From: Chitinophaga oryzae | GTDB taxonomy: Bacteria; Bacteroidota; Bacteroidia; Chitinophagales; Chitinophagaceae | NCBI RefSeq assembly: GCF_012516375.2 | Contig: NZ_CP051204.2 | Coordinates: 3,596,001 to 3,660,000 of the forward strand | DNA: 64,000 nucleotides | Direction: 5' to 3' | Shown here: positions 1 through 9,290 of the stretch, one piece after another | How the letters are laid out: every line of letters starts with the position of its first letter | Position numbering within the stretch: the first letter of the stretch is position 1 | Notes under the pieces: generated by a model | Seen by the model: only the letters and a program-made list of their open reading frames with translations | The model's database searches: none | Told to the model about the DNA's origin: nothing | Position numbers and translations under genes: made by a program

Positions 1-837
1 ACCACGCAATACATCGCCACCACCTTGCTGGCCAACGTAGGTAAAGTGAGCAACAAAGGGATTGAAGTGGTGCTGAATGCAGACGTGGTCAGGGGCAAAA
101 ATTTCACCTGGAGGACCACCATCAACGCTTCCCATAATACCAACAAAATCAGCTCCCTGGCCAACGATCAGTTTACCCTGAAAGACATCCCGACCGCTAT
201 CCTCGGTGGTAAAGGACAGTCGGGCAACTGGAGCCAGAAGATACTTGAAGGACAGCCTATCGGCACTTTCACGCTGTTCCACTATCTCGGTAAAGACAAA
301 GACGGTATCTCCACCTACCAGAAAGCAGATGGCACGGTGACCACTTCTCCCAGCACTGCCGACCTGATGGTGGCCGGATCTGCGCAACCGAAAATCAACT
401 ATGGATGGAGCAACACGTTCCTGTATAAAGGCTTTGACCTGACGGTCTTCATCCGCGGCGTGGCAGGCAACAAAATCCTGAACGCTACGCTGGCTGCCAT
501 TAATACGCCTACCGACGCGAAGATGACCAATATCGCCAAATTCACGCTGGGAGAGTCCTACAACGATAAAAACTCGTTCCTCATCTCTGACCGCTTCCTG
601 GAAAACGGTTCTTACCTGCGTATGGACAACCTCACGCTGGGCTACACCTTCAAAACAAAAAGCCAGTATATCCAGTCTATCCGTGTATACGGCAACGTTA
701 ACAACGTGTTCACCATTACCAGCTACCGCGGTATAGATCCGGAAATCGACCTGGGCGGCCTTACGCCGGGCATCGACGTCCGTAACTACTATCCGAAAAC
801 ACGCTCCTTCATTTTCGGTGTGAACGCTACTTTTTAA
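1..837 (+). CDS. SusC/RagA-type TonB-linked outer-membrane protein, C-terminal part (5' end outside window)
   Basis: The open frame runs in from the left edge, so only the last ~278 residues are seen. They look like the distal barrel of a SusC nutrient transporter: alternating amphipathic strands, a motif resembling N-x-G-I-E near the start, and a terminal strand ending in an aromatic residue (GVNATF), the usual outer-membrane barrel signature. SusC proteins import oligosaccharides or peptides through the outer membrane using TonB energy. The SusD partner starts 2 bases after the stop codon, so the two are certainly co-transcribed. The substrate cannot be told from this part; the glycosidase at 6 kb is on the same strand but separated by an opposing gene. 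Confidence 0.93.
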   Translation, partial: TTQYIATTLLANVGKVSNKGIEVVLNADVVRGKNFTWRTTINASHNTNKISSLANDQFTLKDIPTAILGGKGQSGNWSQKILEGQPIGTFTLFHYLGKDKDGISTYQKADGTVTTSPSTADLMVAGSAQPKINYGWSNTFLYKGFDLTVFIRGVAGNKILNATLAAINTPTDAKMTNIAKFTLGESYNDKNSFLISDRFLENGSYLRMDNLTLGYTFKTKSQYIQSIRVYGNVNNVFTITSYRGIDPEIDLGGLTPGIDVRNYYPKTRSFIFGVNATF

Positions 838-839
838 TC

Positions 840-2513
840 ATGAACGTTAAGCTACTGATGAATATGAAACTGCATAAATTACTGAATATAACCCTGGCAG
901 CGGCCATCGCCCTGTCCGGATGCCGCAAGCTGGACGTGGACGTGGAATCCCGTTACACGCCCGGTAACTTCCCGACCAACAACGCTTCCTACGCAGCAGC
1001 CATCGGTGCGGTATACGCCCAGCTGGCCAGCTCCAAATCCGGCGACGCCACCTACTTCATGAACGGCGCCGGCTTCAGCTATGGTGTAGACTACTGGATG
1101 CTGCAGGAACTGAGCACCGATGAAGCCATCATCCCCGCCCGCGACGGTAACTACGACGACGGTGGTAAATACCGCTTCCTGCACCTGCATACCTGGAGCG
1201 GCAACCTGCCTTTTGTAATCAGCTCCTGGCAATGGGGCTTTGGCGGCATCAATATCGCCAACAATGCCCTGAACCTCGCTAAAGGCCTGCCGGAAGGCGC
1301 ACAGCGGAACACCGCCGTGGCTGAACTGAAAGCGATGCGCTCCCTGTTCTACTTTTTTATGATGGACTCCTTCGGCAATATTCCCATCCTCGACGCATAT
1401 CCGGTACCTACGCTACCGGAAACGAAACCACGCAAGGAAGTCTTTGCCTTCATCGAAAGTTCGCTGAAATCTGCCCTGCCGGACCTGCCAACGAAAGTAG
1501 ACGGCTCTACCTACGGCCGCGCTACCAAATGGATGGCCTACGCGCTGCTGGAAAAAATGTACCTCAACGCGGAATACTATACCGGCACGCCCCGTTACAC
1601 CGACGCAGTGGCCATGGCCGACAGTATCCTGATCAACGCGCCCTACGCACTTGAGGCTGACTACACAGCTATCTTCAAGCCGGACAACGGCCCGCAGATC
1701 AAAGAAACCATCTTCGCCATTCCTTACGATGCCAACCTGATCCCCGGTATGCACTTTACCCGCTTCGGACTGCATCCTTTCCTGAAAGAGAAATTCGACC
1801 TGCCGGCCGCTTTCGGGCCCAGTATAGCGCTCAGCACTATCGCCGACTTCTACGCTTTCTTTAACCTGCCCAACGACGTGCGTAACAACACCTGGCTGGC
1901 AGGCGGACAGTACAATAAAGACGGCACAAAAAATATCGTCCGCACCAGCACCAAAACGCTGGATGCTTCTTCACAAGGACCGGACCAGCCGATTGACTGG
2001 TGGGTGACCATCACCCCTGAAATGAAACTCAAACCCGGCGGCGAAGGCAAACTGGACGTAGGCAACGACCTCCTCGGTCAACTGAAAGGCGTCCGCTCTA
2101 TCAAGTTCTATCCCGACAAAAACATCAACACGTCCACCCGCTTTCAGAACAACGATATGCCGGTGTTCCGCCTGGCGGACGTACTGCTGATGAAAGCAGA
2201 AGCGGTCCTCCGTGGCGCAGCGCCTACCGCCGTAAAAGGAGAGCTGCAAACGCCGGATGTACTGGTATCCAAAATCCGCACCCGCGCAGGCGCCGCACCT
2301 GCTGCCGGCATCAACCTCGATGAAATGCTGGTGGAACGCGCCCGCGAATTTGCCTGGGAAGGTTGGAGAAGAAATGACCTGATCCGCTTCGGTAAGTTTG
2401 AAGGCAAATGGGGCTTTAAACCGAAAGATAATGATGTGTTCCGCCGTATATTCCCGATCCCGGAAATAGAACTGGCGCTGAACCCCAAGCTGACCCGCAA
2501 CCCGGGGTATTAG
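840..2513 (+). CDS. SusD/RagB-family nutrient-binding outer-membrane lipoprotein
   Basis: A surface lipoprotein that caps the SusC barrel and captures substrate. The N-terminus is a lipoprotein signal peptide with lipobox ALSGC (Cys28 if the first ATG is used); ATG codons at 858 and 864 are equally plausible starts and give a more typical signal length. The body has TPR-like helices (ELKAMRSLFYFFMMDSFGNIP region) and the C-terminal motif RAREFAWEGWRRNDLIRFG, which is characteristic of SusD. At ~557 aa it has normal length. It is coupled to the SusC fragment upstream by a 2-base gap. Specificity is not readable. Confidence 0.95.
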   Translation: MNVKLLMNMKLHKLLNITLAAAIALSGCRKLDVDVESRYTPGNFPTNNASYAAAIGAVYAQLASSKSGDATYFMNGAGFSYGVDYWMLQELSTDEAIIPARDGNYDDGGKYRFLHLHTWSGNLPFVISSWQWGFGGINIANNALNLAKGLPEGAQRNTAVAELKAMRSLFYFFMMDSFGNIPILDAYPVPTLPETKPRKEVFAFIESSLKSALPDLPTKVDGSTYGRATKWMAYALLEKMYLNAEYYTGTPRYTDAVAMADSILINAPYALEADYTAIFKPDNGPQIKETIFAIPYDANLIPGMHFTRFGLHPFLKEKFDLPAAFGPSIALSTIADFYAFFNLPNDVRNNTWLAGGQYNKDGTKNIVRTSTKTLDASSQGPDQPIDWWVTITPEMKLKPGGEGKLDVGNDLLGQLKGVRSIKFYPDKNINTSTRFQNNDMPVFRLADVLLMKAEAVLRGAAPTAVKGELQTPDVLVSKIRTRAGAAPAAGINLDEMLVERAREFAWEGWRRNDLIRFGKFEGKWGFKPKDNDVFRRIFPIPEIELALNPKLTRNPGY

Positions 2514-2516
2514 TAT

Positions 2517-2659
2517 TTGGGGATTTTTTGATTTTTGATTTTGGAATTTTGGGGACTAAAAAAAGCGGATGTATCAAAATACTTCTGATACATCCGCTTT
2601 TTATTTATCTCGCTATTTAATCCCAAAATTCCAAAATCGTAAATCAAAAAATCCCTAAA
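2517..2659. repeat. Stop-anchored nested inverted repeat, arm family A (TTTTTTGATTT type)
   Basis: Between two convergent genes. The left arm (2517-2554, motif GGATTTTTTGATTT) and right arm (2622-2659) are near-complementary over about 35 bases and enclose an independent hairpin. The right arm contains the stop codon of the minus-strand AsmA-like gene (2655-2657); the left arm starts 3 bases after the SusD stop. The same architecture recurs at nine further places in this window. Confidence 0.85.
2558..2606. terminator. Bidirectional intrinsic terminator
   Basis: A perfect 16-bp stem (2561-2576 with 2586-2601) with a 9-base loop, preceded by an A-run and followed by a T-run, so it can end transcription of both convergent genes. 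It forms the core of the surrounding nested repeat. Confidence 0.85.
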
Positions 2660-5600
2660 TATTTTTCTGTTTCCCTAACCCTACCTTGTACTTATCCGGC
2701 GTGCCCGAAATGCGTATATGCATGAAACGCCCTTTTTTGCCCTTATCTATGCTCTCAATGGCGTCTACCTGGTCAGCGTCCACTTCCTCCCGCTTGCGGC
2801 CAAACAGGGCCTGGAAACCAACCTGTGTGACCATCTTCATCGGTACCCGCAGGTAGTAGTTCATCTGTAAGTTCAGCGATTGGTTACCGGATACCTCTAT
2901 ATAGCCTAGTGATGAATTGATATTCATTTTGGGAATTTCAAGCGTTCCGTTTTTAAAGGTCAGTTTGTTGCGCAGGGTGTCAAAACGCACCATCCGCAGG
3001 TTTTTATCCTTGAAGTAAGATGACATGGCCTGCATGGGGCCAAAGTCCAGCAATACCCCGTTATGGATTTCCACGTCCATCTGCGCGGCCGTTTCGCTCA
3101 GCACGGGCGTCAGGTCGGGGTGCAGCCGTACGTGGCTTTTGATATGCCCGGTGAGTTTGCCTTTCAGGTTGTTGTTGAGTACCATGTCCTGGCCAAAGTT
3201 GTCAAACTTGAGCAGCATCTTGGTCATGTCTACGCTGTCGAGCCGGATGCCGCTGCGGAAGTAGAGCTTGGCCGGATCGGAGGCGTTGAGGATGCCACGC
3301 ATCCCGATATGGCCGCCTGCCATCCGGAGGGAGATAGTGTCTACTTTGATGCGCTGGTCTTTCTGCATGTGCACATTGGCCAGCACGTCTTTCATCCAGA
3401 GGCGGTGGTAGCGTATTTTGCCGATATTGACCTGGGCGTCAAAATTGCTGAAAGGAATTTTGAAGATATTGAAGCCGGCGGCGTGGAGGCTATCGTTTTC
3501 CCGCACCGTAGTAGGCTTGGCCGGCGCTTGCGCCTGGGCCGTCTGGTCTGTAAAGTCGTAGTTCATCAGCTCGTCGATGTTCAGGTATTGTGATTTGAAG
3601 CTGAAGAAATTATTGCGCTCTTTCCCCTGGCGGTCGGGACCAGCATAGAGCTTCAGGTTCATGTCAAAATCGGTGGTGCCGATTTTACCGGTAAGCGTGT
3701 CTACCACCAGGTAACGGTTGGTGCCGTACCGTATCCTGCCTTTGATATTTTCCAGCTGAACAGGATGTTGTTTAAGTGTGCCGGATATGTTGGCGATACG
3801 GGCGTCCACGCGTTTGAACACGGTATCATAACGCATGTTGAGTTTGGCCCGCAGCCAGAGTTTGCCGGCTTCTTCGTACCAGTAGCCCTGCGGGATGAAC
3901 TTGCGGCCGCGGGGGCCAATCAGATCGTTGACGGCGATACGGTCTGACTTCAGGTCGAAGGCCAGTTCAGTACGTCCTTTTTTGATTTTATCGAACCACA
4001 ATGGGTAGTTGTTCAATCTGCCTTTAAACGCAAAACCGCTGCTGTCGATATGACCGCTGAAGTTGCGTACCAGCAGGCTGGTATCGTTGATGGTGATGTC
4101 TGCGCCAAAATCGTGCAGCGCATGAGGGTACTGTTTGAAGGCCGCGCCGAGGTTGGTCAGCCGGAAAGTGCCCCTGGGTAAGGGGTTGGGGTGCAGCAGC
4201 TCCTGTACGGATGTTTCAAAAGCGAGGCCGATGTGAAAACCGGTCATCACTTCCTGCCGCAGTATTTTATGCGTGGTGTCTGCCAGCATCAGCTCCCCGG
4301 GATGAATGGCGTTGCCGGAAGCGCGGAACGTTACGGCGATGGGTTTCTGCTGTGCATGGAAAATAGCAGGCAGGTCGCTGATGGAACCGCCCGCCTTAAT
4401 ATCGGAGCTGCCTATACGAAAAGCGATGGAGTCCAGCAGCAGGCTGCCGTTGCGCACCTGCGCATGCAGGTTCATTTTACGTACCGGCAGGGGATAGTTG
4501 GGGATACGGAACTCGAGGTTGGTGACGGTCAGCTCACTTTGTATGCCCTCTTTCAGTTTGGCCAGCTGCTGCTCCGGCAGATGGATGTCTACCAGCTCTT
4601 TAAAATTCATTTTCAGGGCGATCTGTCCCTGCAACTGTTCCAGGTCTTTGATACCGAGGAACTCGCCCACGAACTTCAGGTCCAGCTCCGAGTATACCTG
4701 CATCACAATATGCGGATCGGTGAAGTCTTTCATGACGAAATTACCCCTGAATACGCCCTGTCCGGGTTTGGCGTTGATGCCCAGCAGGTGCAGCTCCGAT
4801 GTTTTCAGCGTATGGGCGTCCCCGTTGGTATAGTACCCTTTGAAGCCCAGGGAGTCTACCTTGCGGTCGATGTTTTTATTCTGGAACCACACGTTTTCGC
4901 AGCCAAAATTCACGCGGATGGCGGGCATTTCGTTTTTGGACAGCTTTCCTTTTACGGTGCCGTCGAAGAAGATGCGGCCATCGCGGCGGTATTTTTCCAT
5001 CATGGCGGCGATATCATTGGGTACCAGTGCAAAGAGCAGGTTGAGGTCCGGACGGTCGCCTTTTACCTGCAGGTCCAGCATCGTTTCCTTGCCCATGGCG
5101 GCGGTGCCCGCCAGTGAGAGGCTGGCGTTTTCCAGCCGGACAGTGCTGGGGGCGAGGGCCAGCTGTTGTTTACTGAGGTCGTAATTGCCTTTCAGGTCCA
5201 TCGACACTTTCCGGTTACGGAATAAAGTGCTGTCGGTGCGGCTGGTGAAGTCGAACAGCATTTTACTGTCCAGCTCCAGCGCTATGCGGTCGCCCTCCAT
5301 TTTAAAGGAGGTTTTTATTTTTTCAATGTGGGATACGATCTTCCAGCCGGAAGCAGCGTCGCGGTAGGTGACGTCGATATTTTTCAGGATCACTTTTTTC
5401 AGATCGAGGCTCAGCGCTTCGGCGCTGTCGGCGGCAGCGGCTGCGGTGCTGTCGCTTTTAAAAGCATGCGCCCTGATCAGGTCTACGTCGCCATTGGCGG
5501 CACGGGCGATGTCCACTTTGCCGTTGGCCACTACGATAATGCGCACCTGGTACCGTCCCCGCAGGATATCAGGGAGGCTGAAACCAGCGTACAGTTTCTC

Positions 5601-5873
5601 TACTTCGTACAACGGCTTCCCGTCCATGCGTTTGTTGGCAAAAAAACGGACATGGTGCAGGGCGATGGACACATAGGGGAAATTACTGAAAGGGGAGATG
5701 CTGCTTTTCTCCAGTACCAGTTCACCGGCAAATTGTTTATTCAGTTCATCTACTGCCAGTTGGGTTAAGCGCTGCTGCTGACTGTACAGGATACCGCCGG
5801 CTATGCCGATCAACAGCAATAAAGCAGCCAGCGATATCAGCGCCACACGGATGATTTTTTTTCCTGCTTTCAT
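2655..5873 (-). CDS. AsmA-like large membrane-anchored protein
   Basis: About 1,072 residues from the chosen ATG at 5873 (MKAGKKIIRVALIS); an in-frame ATG 33 bases upstream would add a non-signal-like prefix. A single N-terminal membrane segment (residues ~8-29) is followed by a short periplasmic linker and a very long beta-rich region with recurring DUF3971/AsmA-like stretches (e.g. LDLKKVILKNIDVTYRD near residue 165). Such proteins are now viewed as long hydrophobic-groove bridges that move phospholipids between inner and outer membranes in diderms; that role is inferred from the family. It stands alone, convergent with the SusCD operon and divergent from the glycosidase. Confidence 0.8.
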   Translation of the reverse strand: MKAGKKIIRVALISLAALLLLIGIAGGILYSQQQRLTQLAVDELNKQFAGELVLEKSSISPFSNFPYVSIALHHVRFFANKRMDGKPLYEVEKLYAGFSLPDILRGRYQVRIIVVANGKVDIARAANGDVDLIRAHAFKSDSTAAAAADSAEALSLDLKKVILKNIDVTYRDAASGWKIVSHIEKIKTSFKMEGDRIALELDSKMLFDFTSRTDSTLFRNRKVSMDLKGNYDLSKQQLALAPSTVRLENASLSLAGTAAMGKETMLDLQVKGDRPDLNLLFALVPNDIAAMMEKYRRDGRIFFDGTVKGKLSKNEMPAIRVNFGCENVWFQNKNIDRKVDSLGFKGYYTNGDAHTLKTSELHLLGINAKPGQGVFRGNFVMKDFTDPHIVMQVYSELDLKFVGEFLGIKDLEQLQGQIALKMNFKELVDIHLPEQQLAKLKEGIQSELTVTNLEFRIPNYPLPVRKMNLHAQVRNGSLLLDSIAFRIGSSDIKAGGSISDLPAIFHAQQKPIAVTFRASGNAIHPGELMLADTTHKILRQEVMTGFHIGLAFETSVQELLHPNPLPRGTFRLTNLGAAFKQYPHALHDFGADITINDTSLLVRNFSGHIDSSGFAFKGRLNNYPLWFDKIKKGRTELAFDLKSDRIAVNDLIGPRGRKFIPQGYWYEEAGKLWLRAKLNMRYDTVFKRVDARIANISGTLKQHPVQLENIKGRIRYGTNRYLVVDTLTGKIGTTDFDMNLKLYAGPDRQGKERNNFFSFKSQYLNIDELMNYDFTDQTAQAQAPAKPTTVRENDSLHAAGFNIFKIPFSNFDAQVNIGKIRYHRLWMKDVLANVHMQKDQRIKVDTISLRMAGGHIGMRGILNASDPAKLYFRSGIRLDSVDMTKMLLKFDNFGQDMVLNNNLKGKLTGHIKSHVRLHPDLTPVLSETAAQMDVEIHNGVLLDFGPMQAMSSYFKDKNLRMVRFDTLRNKLTFKNGTLEIPKMNINSSLGYIEVSGNQSLNLQMNYYLRVPMKMVTQVGFQALFGRKREEVDADQVDAIESIDKGKKGRFMHIRISGTPDKYKVGLGKQKNI

Positions 5874-5994
5874 GTTAAAGGCCGTTCTAATGTGTAAAAA
5901 TATCAAAAAATGGCGGGTGTGCGCACCGGTGGGTGTTGGGGATGTGTTAAAGTTTTACCGGATAAATAAAGCTGCTTTATTATTTTTATCGGCT

Positions 5995-6993
5995 ATGAAA
6001 GCTGATCGCATGATGAAAAAATGTTCTGCACTGCTGGCCGCTGCTGCCCTGGCGTTGACAGTACAAGCCCAGGAAGTGAAAAAGCCGGGCCACGCCGGCA
6101 ACCCGGTATTCCCGGGATGGTATGCCGACCCGGAAGGACTGGTGTTCGGAAAAAAATACTGGATCTTCCCCACCTTTTCGGCGCCTTACGAGCAACAGGT
6201 GTTCTTCGACGCATTTTCTTCCGATGACCTTGTTCACTGGAAAAAACATCCGCATGTCCTGGATTCCGCCGCAGTTAAATGGGCGAAACGCGCTATGTGG
6301 GCGCCTGCGGTGATCAAAAAAGGGAAACAGTACTTTTTCTTTTTCGGCGCCAACGATATCCAGCACAACGGCGAGCCCGGCGGGATAGGCGTAGCCGTGG
6401 CGGATAAACCGGAAGGGCCGTACCGCGACTATCTCGGTAAACCGCTGGTGGACAGTATCGTCCATGGCGCTCAACCGATCGACCAGTACGTGTTCCATGA
6501 CAAAGACGGCGCCTACTACCTGATCTACGGCGGCTGGGGACACTGTAATATCGCCCGGCTGAAAGATGATTTCACCGGCTTCATTCCTTTTGAGGACGGG
6601 ACCGTTTTCCGGGAGATCACCCCGGAGAAATACGTGGAAGGACCTACGATGTTTATCAGGAACGGAAAATATTACTTTATGTGGTCGGAAGGCGGCTGGG
6701 GCGGGCCGGACTATAGTGTGGCCTATGCTATCGCGGACAGTCCGGCAGGACCGTTTAAGCGTATCGGTAAAATCCTGCAGCAGGACCCGGCGATAGCCAC
6801 CGGCGCAGGACACCATTCTGTGATACACAATGCAAAGCACGATCAGTGGTTCATTGTTTATCACCGCCGTCCGCTGGGTAAAAAAGGAGCCAACGAAAGG
6901 GAAACCTGTATCGACCGGATGGAGTTTAATGAAGACGGTACTATCCGGCCGGTAGTGATGACCAAAGAAGGCGTGCGGCGGCTCCGGCTCTAG
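5995..6993 (+). CDS. Secreted glycoside hydrolase, family 43-like
   Basis: A five-bladed beta-propeller glycosidase of the GH43 type (arabinanases, xylosidases, galactosidases). Visible family motifs: NPVFPGWYADPEG after the signal peptide, whose Asp is the likely catalytic base; the blade motif QYVFHDKDGAYYLIYGG; and VEGPTMF, whose Glu is the likely general acid. The signal peptide MMKKCSALLAAAALALTVQA argues for starting at 5995 or at the ATG pair 6010/6013, not at upstream codons. About 330 aa, catalytic domain only. It ends convergent with the MFS gene with a 10-base gap. The exact sugar is not predictable. Confidence 0.85.
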   Translation: MKADRMMKKCSALLAAAALALTVQAQEVKKPGHAGNPVFPGWYADPEGLVFGKKYWIFPTFSAPYEQQVFFDAFSSDDLVHWKKHPHVLDSAAVKWAKRAMWAPAVIKKGKQYFFFFGANDIQHNGEPGGIGVAVADKPEGPYRDYLGKPLVDSIVHGAQPIDQYVFHDKDGAYYLIYGGWGHCNIARLKDDFTGFIPFEDGTVFREITPEKYVEGPTMFIRNGKYYFMWSEGGWGGPDYSVAYAIADSPAGPFKRIGKILQQDPAIATGAGHHSVIHNAKHDQWFIVYHRRPLGKKGANERETCIDRMEFNEDGTIRPVVMTKEGVRRLRL

Positions 6994-7003
6994 GCCGCTG
7001 CTG

Positions 7004-8272
7004 TTATGCGCGGGCGCTGTTACGGTCGTTGGTCATCATTTTTCCGGCCGGCGGAAATATCGTCACGGCAGGCTGTGTTTTTCTGCGATGCTGTACAAAC
7101 ACGATGGTGGCCACGATGCCGGTCAGCCCTGCAATACAAACAGTTGCCCGCGGTCCTATCCACTGGGCCAGCATCCCTGTCAGCAGGCTGCCGATGGGGA
7201 TCATGCCCTGGTAGGCCATGATGTAATAACTGATAGCCCTTGCACGCATGGCTGGAATAGCGTGCGTCTGGATGTAGGTATTAATGGCAGATGTCTGTGC
7301 CATCATACCTACGCCGGAAAGCATCATGAACACCAGGGCCAGTGGCAGCCAGCCGGCATAGGCGAGGAGCACGAGGCTCAGACCAAATATCAGGCTGGCA
7401 GTGATGAGTATTTTGACGAGGTCTTTTCCGGCCTTTAACTGCGCCATATAAATAGCCGCGGCGATAGAACCCACACCGGCGGCGCTTTCAAACCAGCTGA
7501 ATGTTCTGGCGCTGCCATTGAAAATATCTTTTGCGAAAACGGGCATCAATGTATTGAAAGGCATCACCAGCAGGCTGCTGGCGGTGAGCATCAGCAGCAG
7601 GGAGGAAAGGTCCCTGTCATGTGAAATATACTGCCATCCTTCCCGCAGCTCTGCCCAGATGCTGCGTTCTGACTTCACGATCACCGGCAGGTCCATCTTC
7701 ATCATAAACAGGGAAACCAGTACCGGCACATAACTCAGGAAATTGCCGGCAAAACAGATGTCTTCCCCAAAGGTGCTCAGGACAATGCCGGCCAGCGCCG
7801 GTCCCGCAATACGGGCAAAATTGGCGACGGTGGAGTTGAGCGCTATGGCGTTGGGAAGATCTTCCTTCTGCTCCACCATTTCCATCATGAGCGACTGCCG
7901 GCAGGTAACGTCAAACGCATTGATAACGCCCTGTACGAGCGACAGGAAAATAATACCGGGGATGTTATAATAACGCAGCAGGATCATGAGCGCCAGCGCG
8001 CCTGCCTGCACCATCGAGATCACCTGCGTGATGATCATCAGGCGGTAGCGGTTATGACGGTCTATGTAACTGCCGGCGTAGGGCGACAGGAAAAGGGAGG
8101 GGATGAGGCTTACAAAGCTGACTACGCCCAGCAGCAGGGCGGAATTGGTTAACCGGTACACCAGCCAGCAAACAGCTGTTTTCTGCATCCATGTACCTAT
8201 CAGGGAAATAGATTGTCCGTAAAAGAAGAGCCGGAAGTTCCGGGATTTTAAAGAGCGAAATACATCCATCAA
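7004..8272 (-). CDS. MFS exporter, EntS/DHA3-like
   Basis: A 422-residue major facilitator with about 12 membrane segments and the N-terminal signature FRLFFYGQSISLIGTWMQ common to the EntS/enterobactin-exporter-like DHA3 group. The loop YAGSYIDRHNRYRLMI between TM2 and TM3 is the MFS motif A region (D-R-x-x-R). Members export siderophores, drugs or metabolites. It is divergent from a LysR regulator (127-bp gap), a classical regulator/target arrangement, so substrate-induced control by that regulator is the simplest inference. Substrate unknown. Confidence 0.88.
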   Translation of the reverse strand: MMDVFRSLKSRNFRLFFYGQSISLIGTWMQKTAVCWLVYRLTNSALLLGVVSFVSLIPSLFLSPYAGSYIDRHNRYRLMIITQVISMVQAGALALMILLRYYNIPGIIFLSLVQGVINAFDVTCRQSLMMEMVEQKEDLPNAIALNSTVANFARIAGPALAGIVLSTFGEDICFAGNFLSYVPVLVSLFMMKMDLPVIVKSERSIWAELREGWQYISHDRDLSSLLLMLTASSLLVMPFNTLMPVFAKDIFNGSARTFSWFESAAGVGSIAAAIYMAQLKAGKDLVKILITASLIFGLSLVLLAYAGWLPLALVFMMLSGVGMMAQTSAINTYIQTHAIPAMRARAISYYIMAYQGMIPIGSLLTGMLAQWIGPRATVCIAGLTGIVATIVFVQHRRKTQPAVTIFPPAGKMMTNDRNSARA

Positions 8273-8344
8273 AAATTTGTTTATAAAAGCGGGAATACTG
8301 ACATTCCTTTTAATAATCGATGGTGCAAATTTCGGTCACTTTGA

Positions 8345-8352
8345 TATATTTG
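8345..8352 (+). promoter_or_regulatory. -7 promoter element of the LysR gene
   Basis: TATATTTG matches the Bacteroidota consensus TAnnTTTG exactly and lies 47 bases upstream of the ATG. No clear -33 TTTG was found at the expected spacing. Confidence 0.5.
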
Positions 8353-8399
8353 TAAAATAGATTGTTTTAATGATATTGATTAGTAAAACCGATTGATCT

Positions 8400-9290
8400 A
8401 TGGAGCTTCGTCAACTGGCCTATTTTGTGAAAGCCGCGGAAACCTCGCACTTTACGGAGGCTGCAGCGGCCATGTACATCACGCAGTCGACCTTGTCGCA
8501 ACAGATCAAGGTGCTGGAAACGGAACTGGGCATGCCATTGTTTGACAGGGTCGGCAAGCATGTGCAGCTTACAGAAGCGGGGAGCGTGTTTCTCCTGCAT
8601 GCCCGGCAAATTCTGCTGGACGTGGAGAAAGGCAAACAGGCCATTGAAGATCTACAGAACCTGCTCACCGGCGATCTGCGCATCGGCGCTACGTATGCTT
8701 TTACGTCGTTGCTGCTGCCGGCGCTGAATGCTTTTCCGGGCAAATATCCCGGGCTGCGTATTTTTGTGGACTACGGTAACACGGAAGAGCTGGAGCGGAA
8801 GCTGCGTTCGTCTCAACTGGATTTTATCCTGGCATTTCACCAGCTGACGCCGGGCAAAGAGTTTGAAAGCCAGGAACTGTTTACTTCCAAGATAGTGATG
8901 GCGGTGTCGAAGAAACATCCCATGGCGCAGCTGAAAGAGATCAACCTGAAAAACCTGGACGGCATGGAGCTGATCCTGGCCTCCAAAGGTTTCAGCTCCC
9001 GCGATTTTCTCAGCGAAGTGCTGGAGAGGCATAAAGTGTATCCCGCCGTGAAAATAGAACTCAACGATGTGCATGCGCTGCTGTCGATGCTGGAAGGCGG
9101 GCATTGGGTAACGTTACTGAATGAACGGGCGCTTAACGGCTGGAAGAACCTGGTGGCGGTGCCCATTGCCGGTAAGGCCCTGCTGCGAAAGGCTTACATC
9201 CTCTGGCAGAAAGGCACTTACCGTAAAAAGGCGGCGGACCTTTTTGTGAAGGAGCTGATGAAAGGCATAGAAAAACAGAAGCAGCCGTGA
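8400..9290 (+). CDS. LysR-family transcriptional regulator
   Basis: A 296-residue LysR protein: winged helix-turn-helix at residues 1-60 (MELRQLAYFVKAAETSHFTEAA, then ITQSTLSQQIKVLE), linker helix, and a periplasmic-binding-like effector domain (residues ~90-290). It resembles the CynR/OxyR-like subgroup in size and N-terminus. The divergent MFS exporter is its likely target. Its stop codon directly abuts the stop codon of the opposing AraC-type gene, with no bases between. Confidence 0.93.
   Translation: MELRQLAYFVKAAETSHFTEAAAAMYITQSTLSQQIKVLETELGMPLFDRVGKHVQLTEAGSVFLLHARQILLDVEKGKQAIEDLQNLLTGDLRIGATYAFTSLLLPALNAFPGKYPGLRIFVDYGNTEELERKLRSSQLDFILAFHQLTPGKEFESQELFTSKIVMAVSKKHPMAQLKEINLKNLDGMELILASKGFSSRDFLSEVLERHKVYPAVKIELNDVHALLSMLEGGHWVTLLNERALNGWKNLVAVPIAGKALLRKAYILWQKGTYRKKAADLFVKELMKGIEKQKQP

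Noticed and set aside
1..837. Idea that the partial SusC at the left edge and the GH43 gene form one polysaccharide-utilisation locus
   Set aside because: They are separated by a 3.2-kb opposing gene and a bidirectional terminator; the link is not supported.
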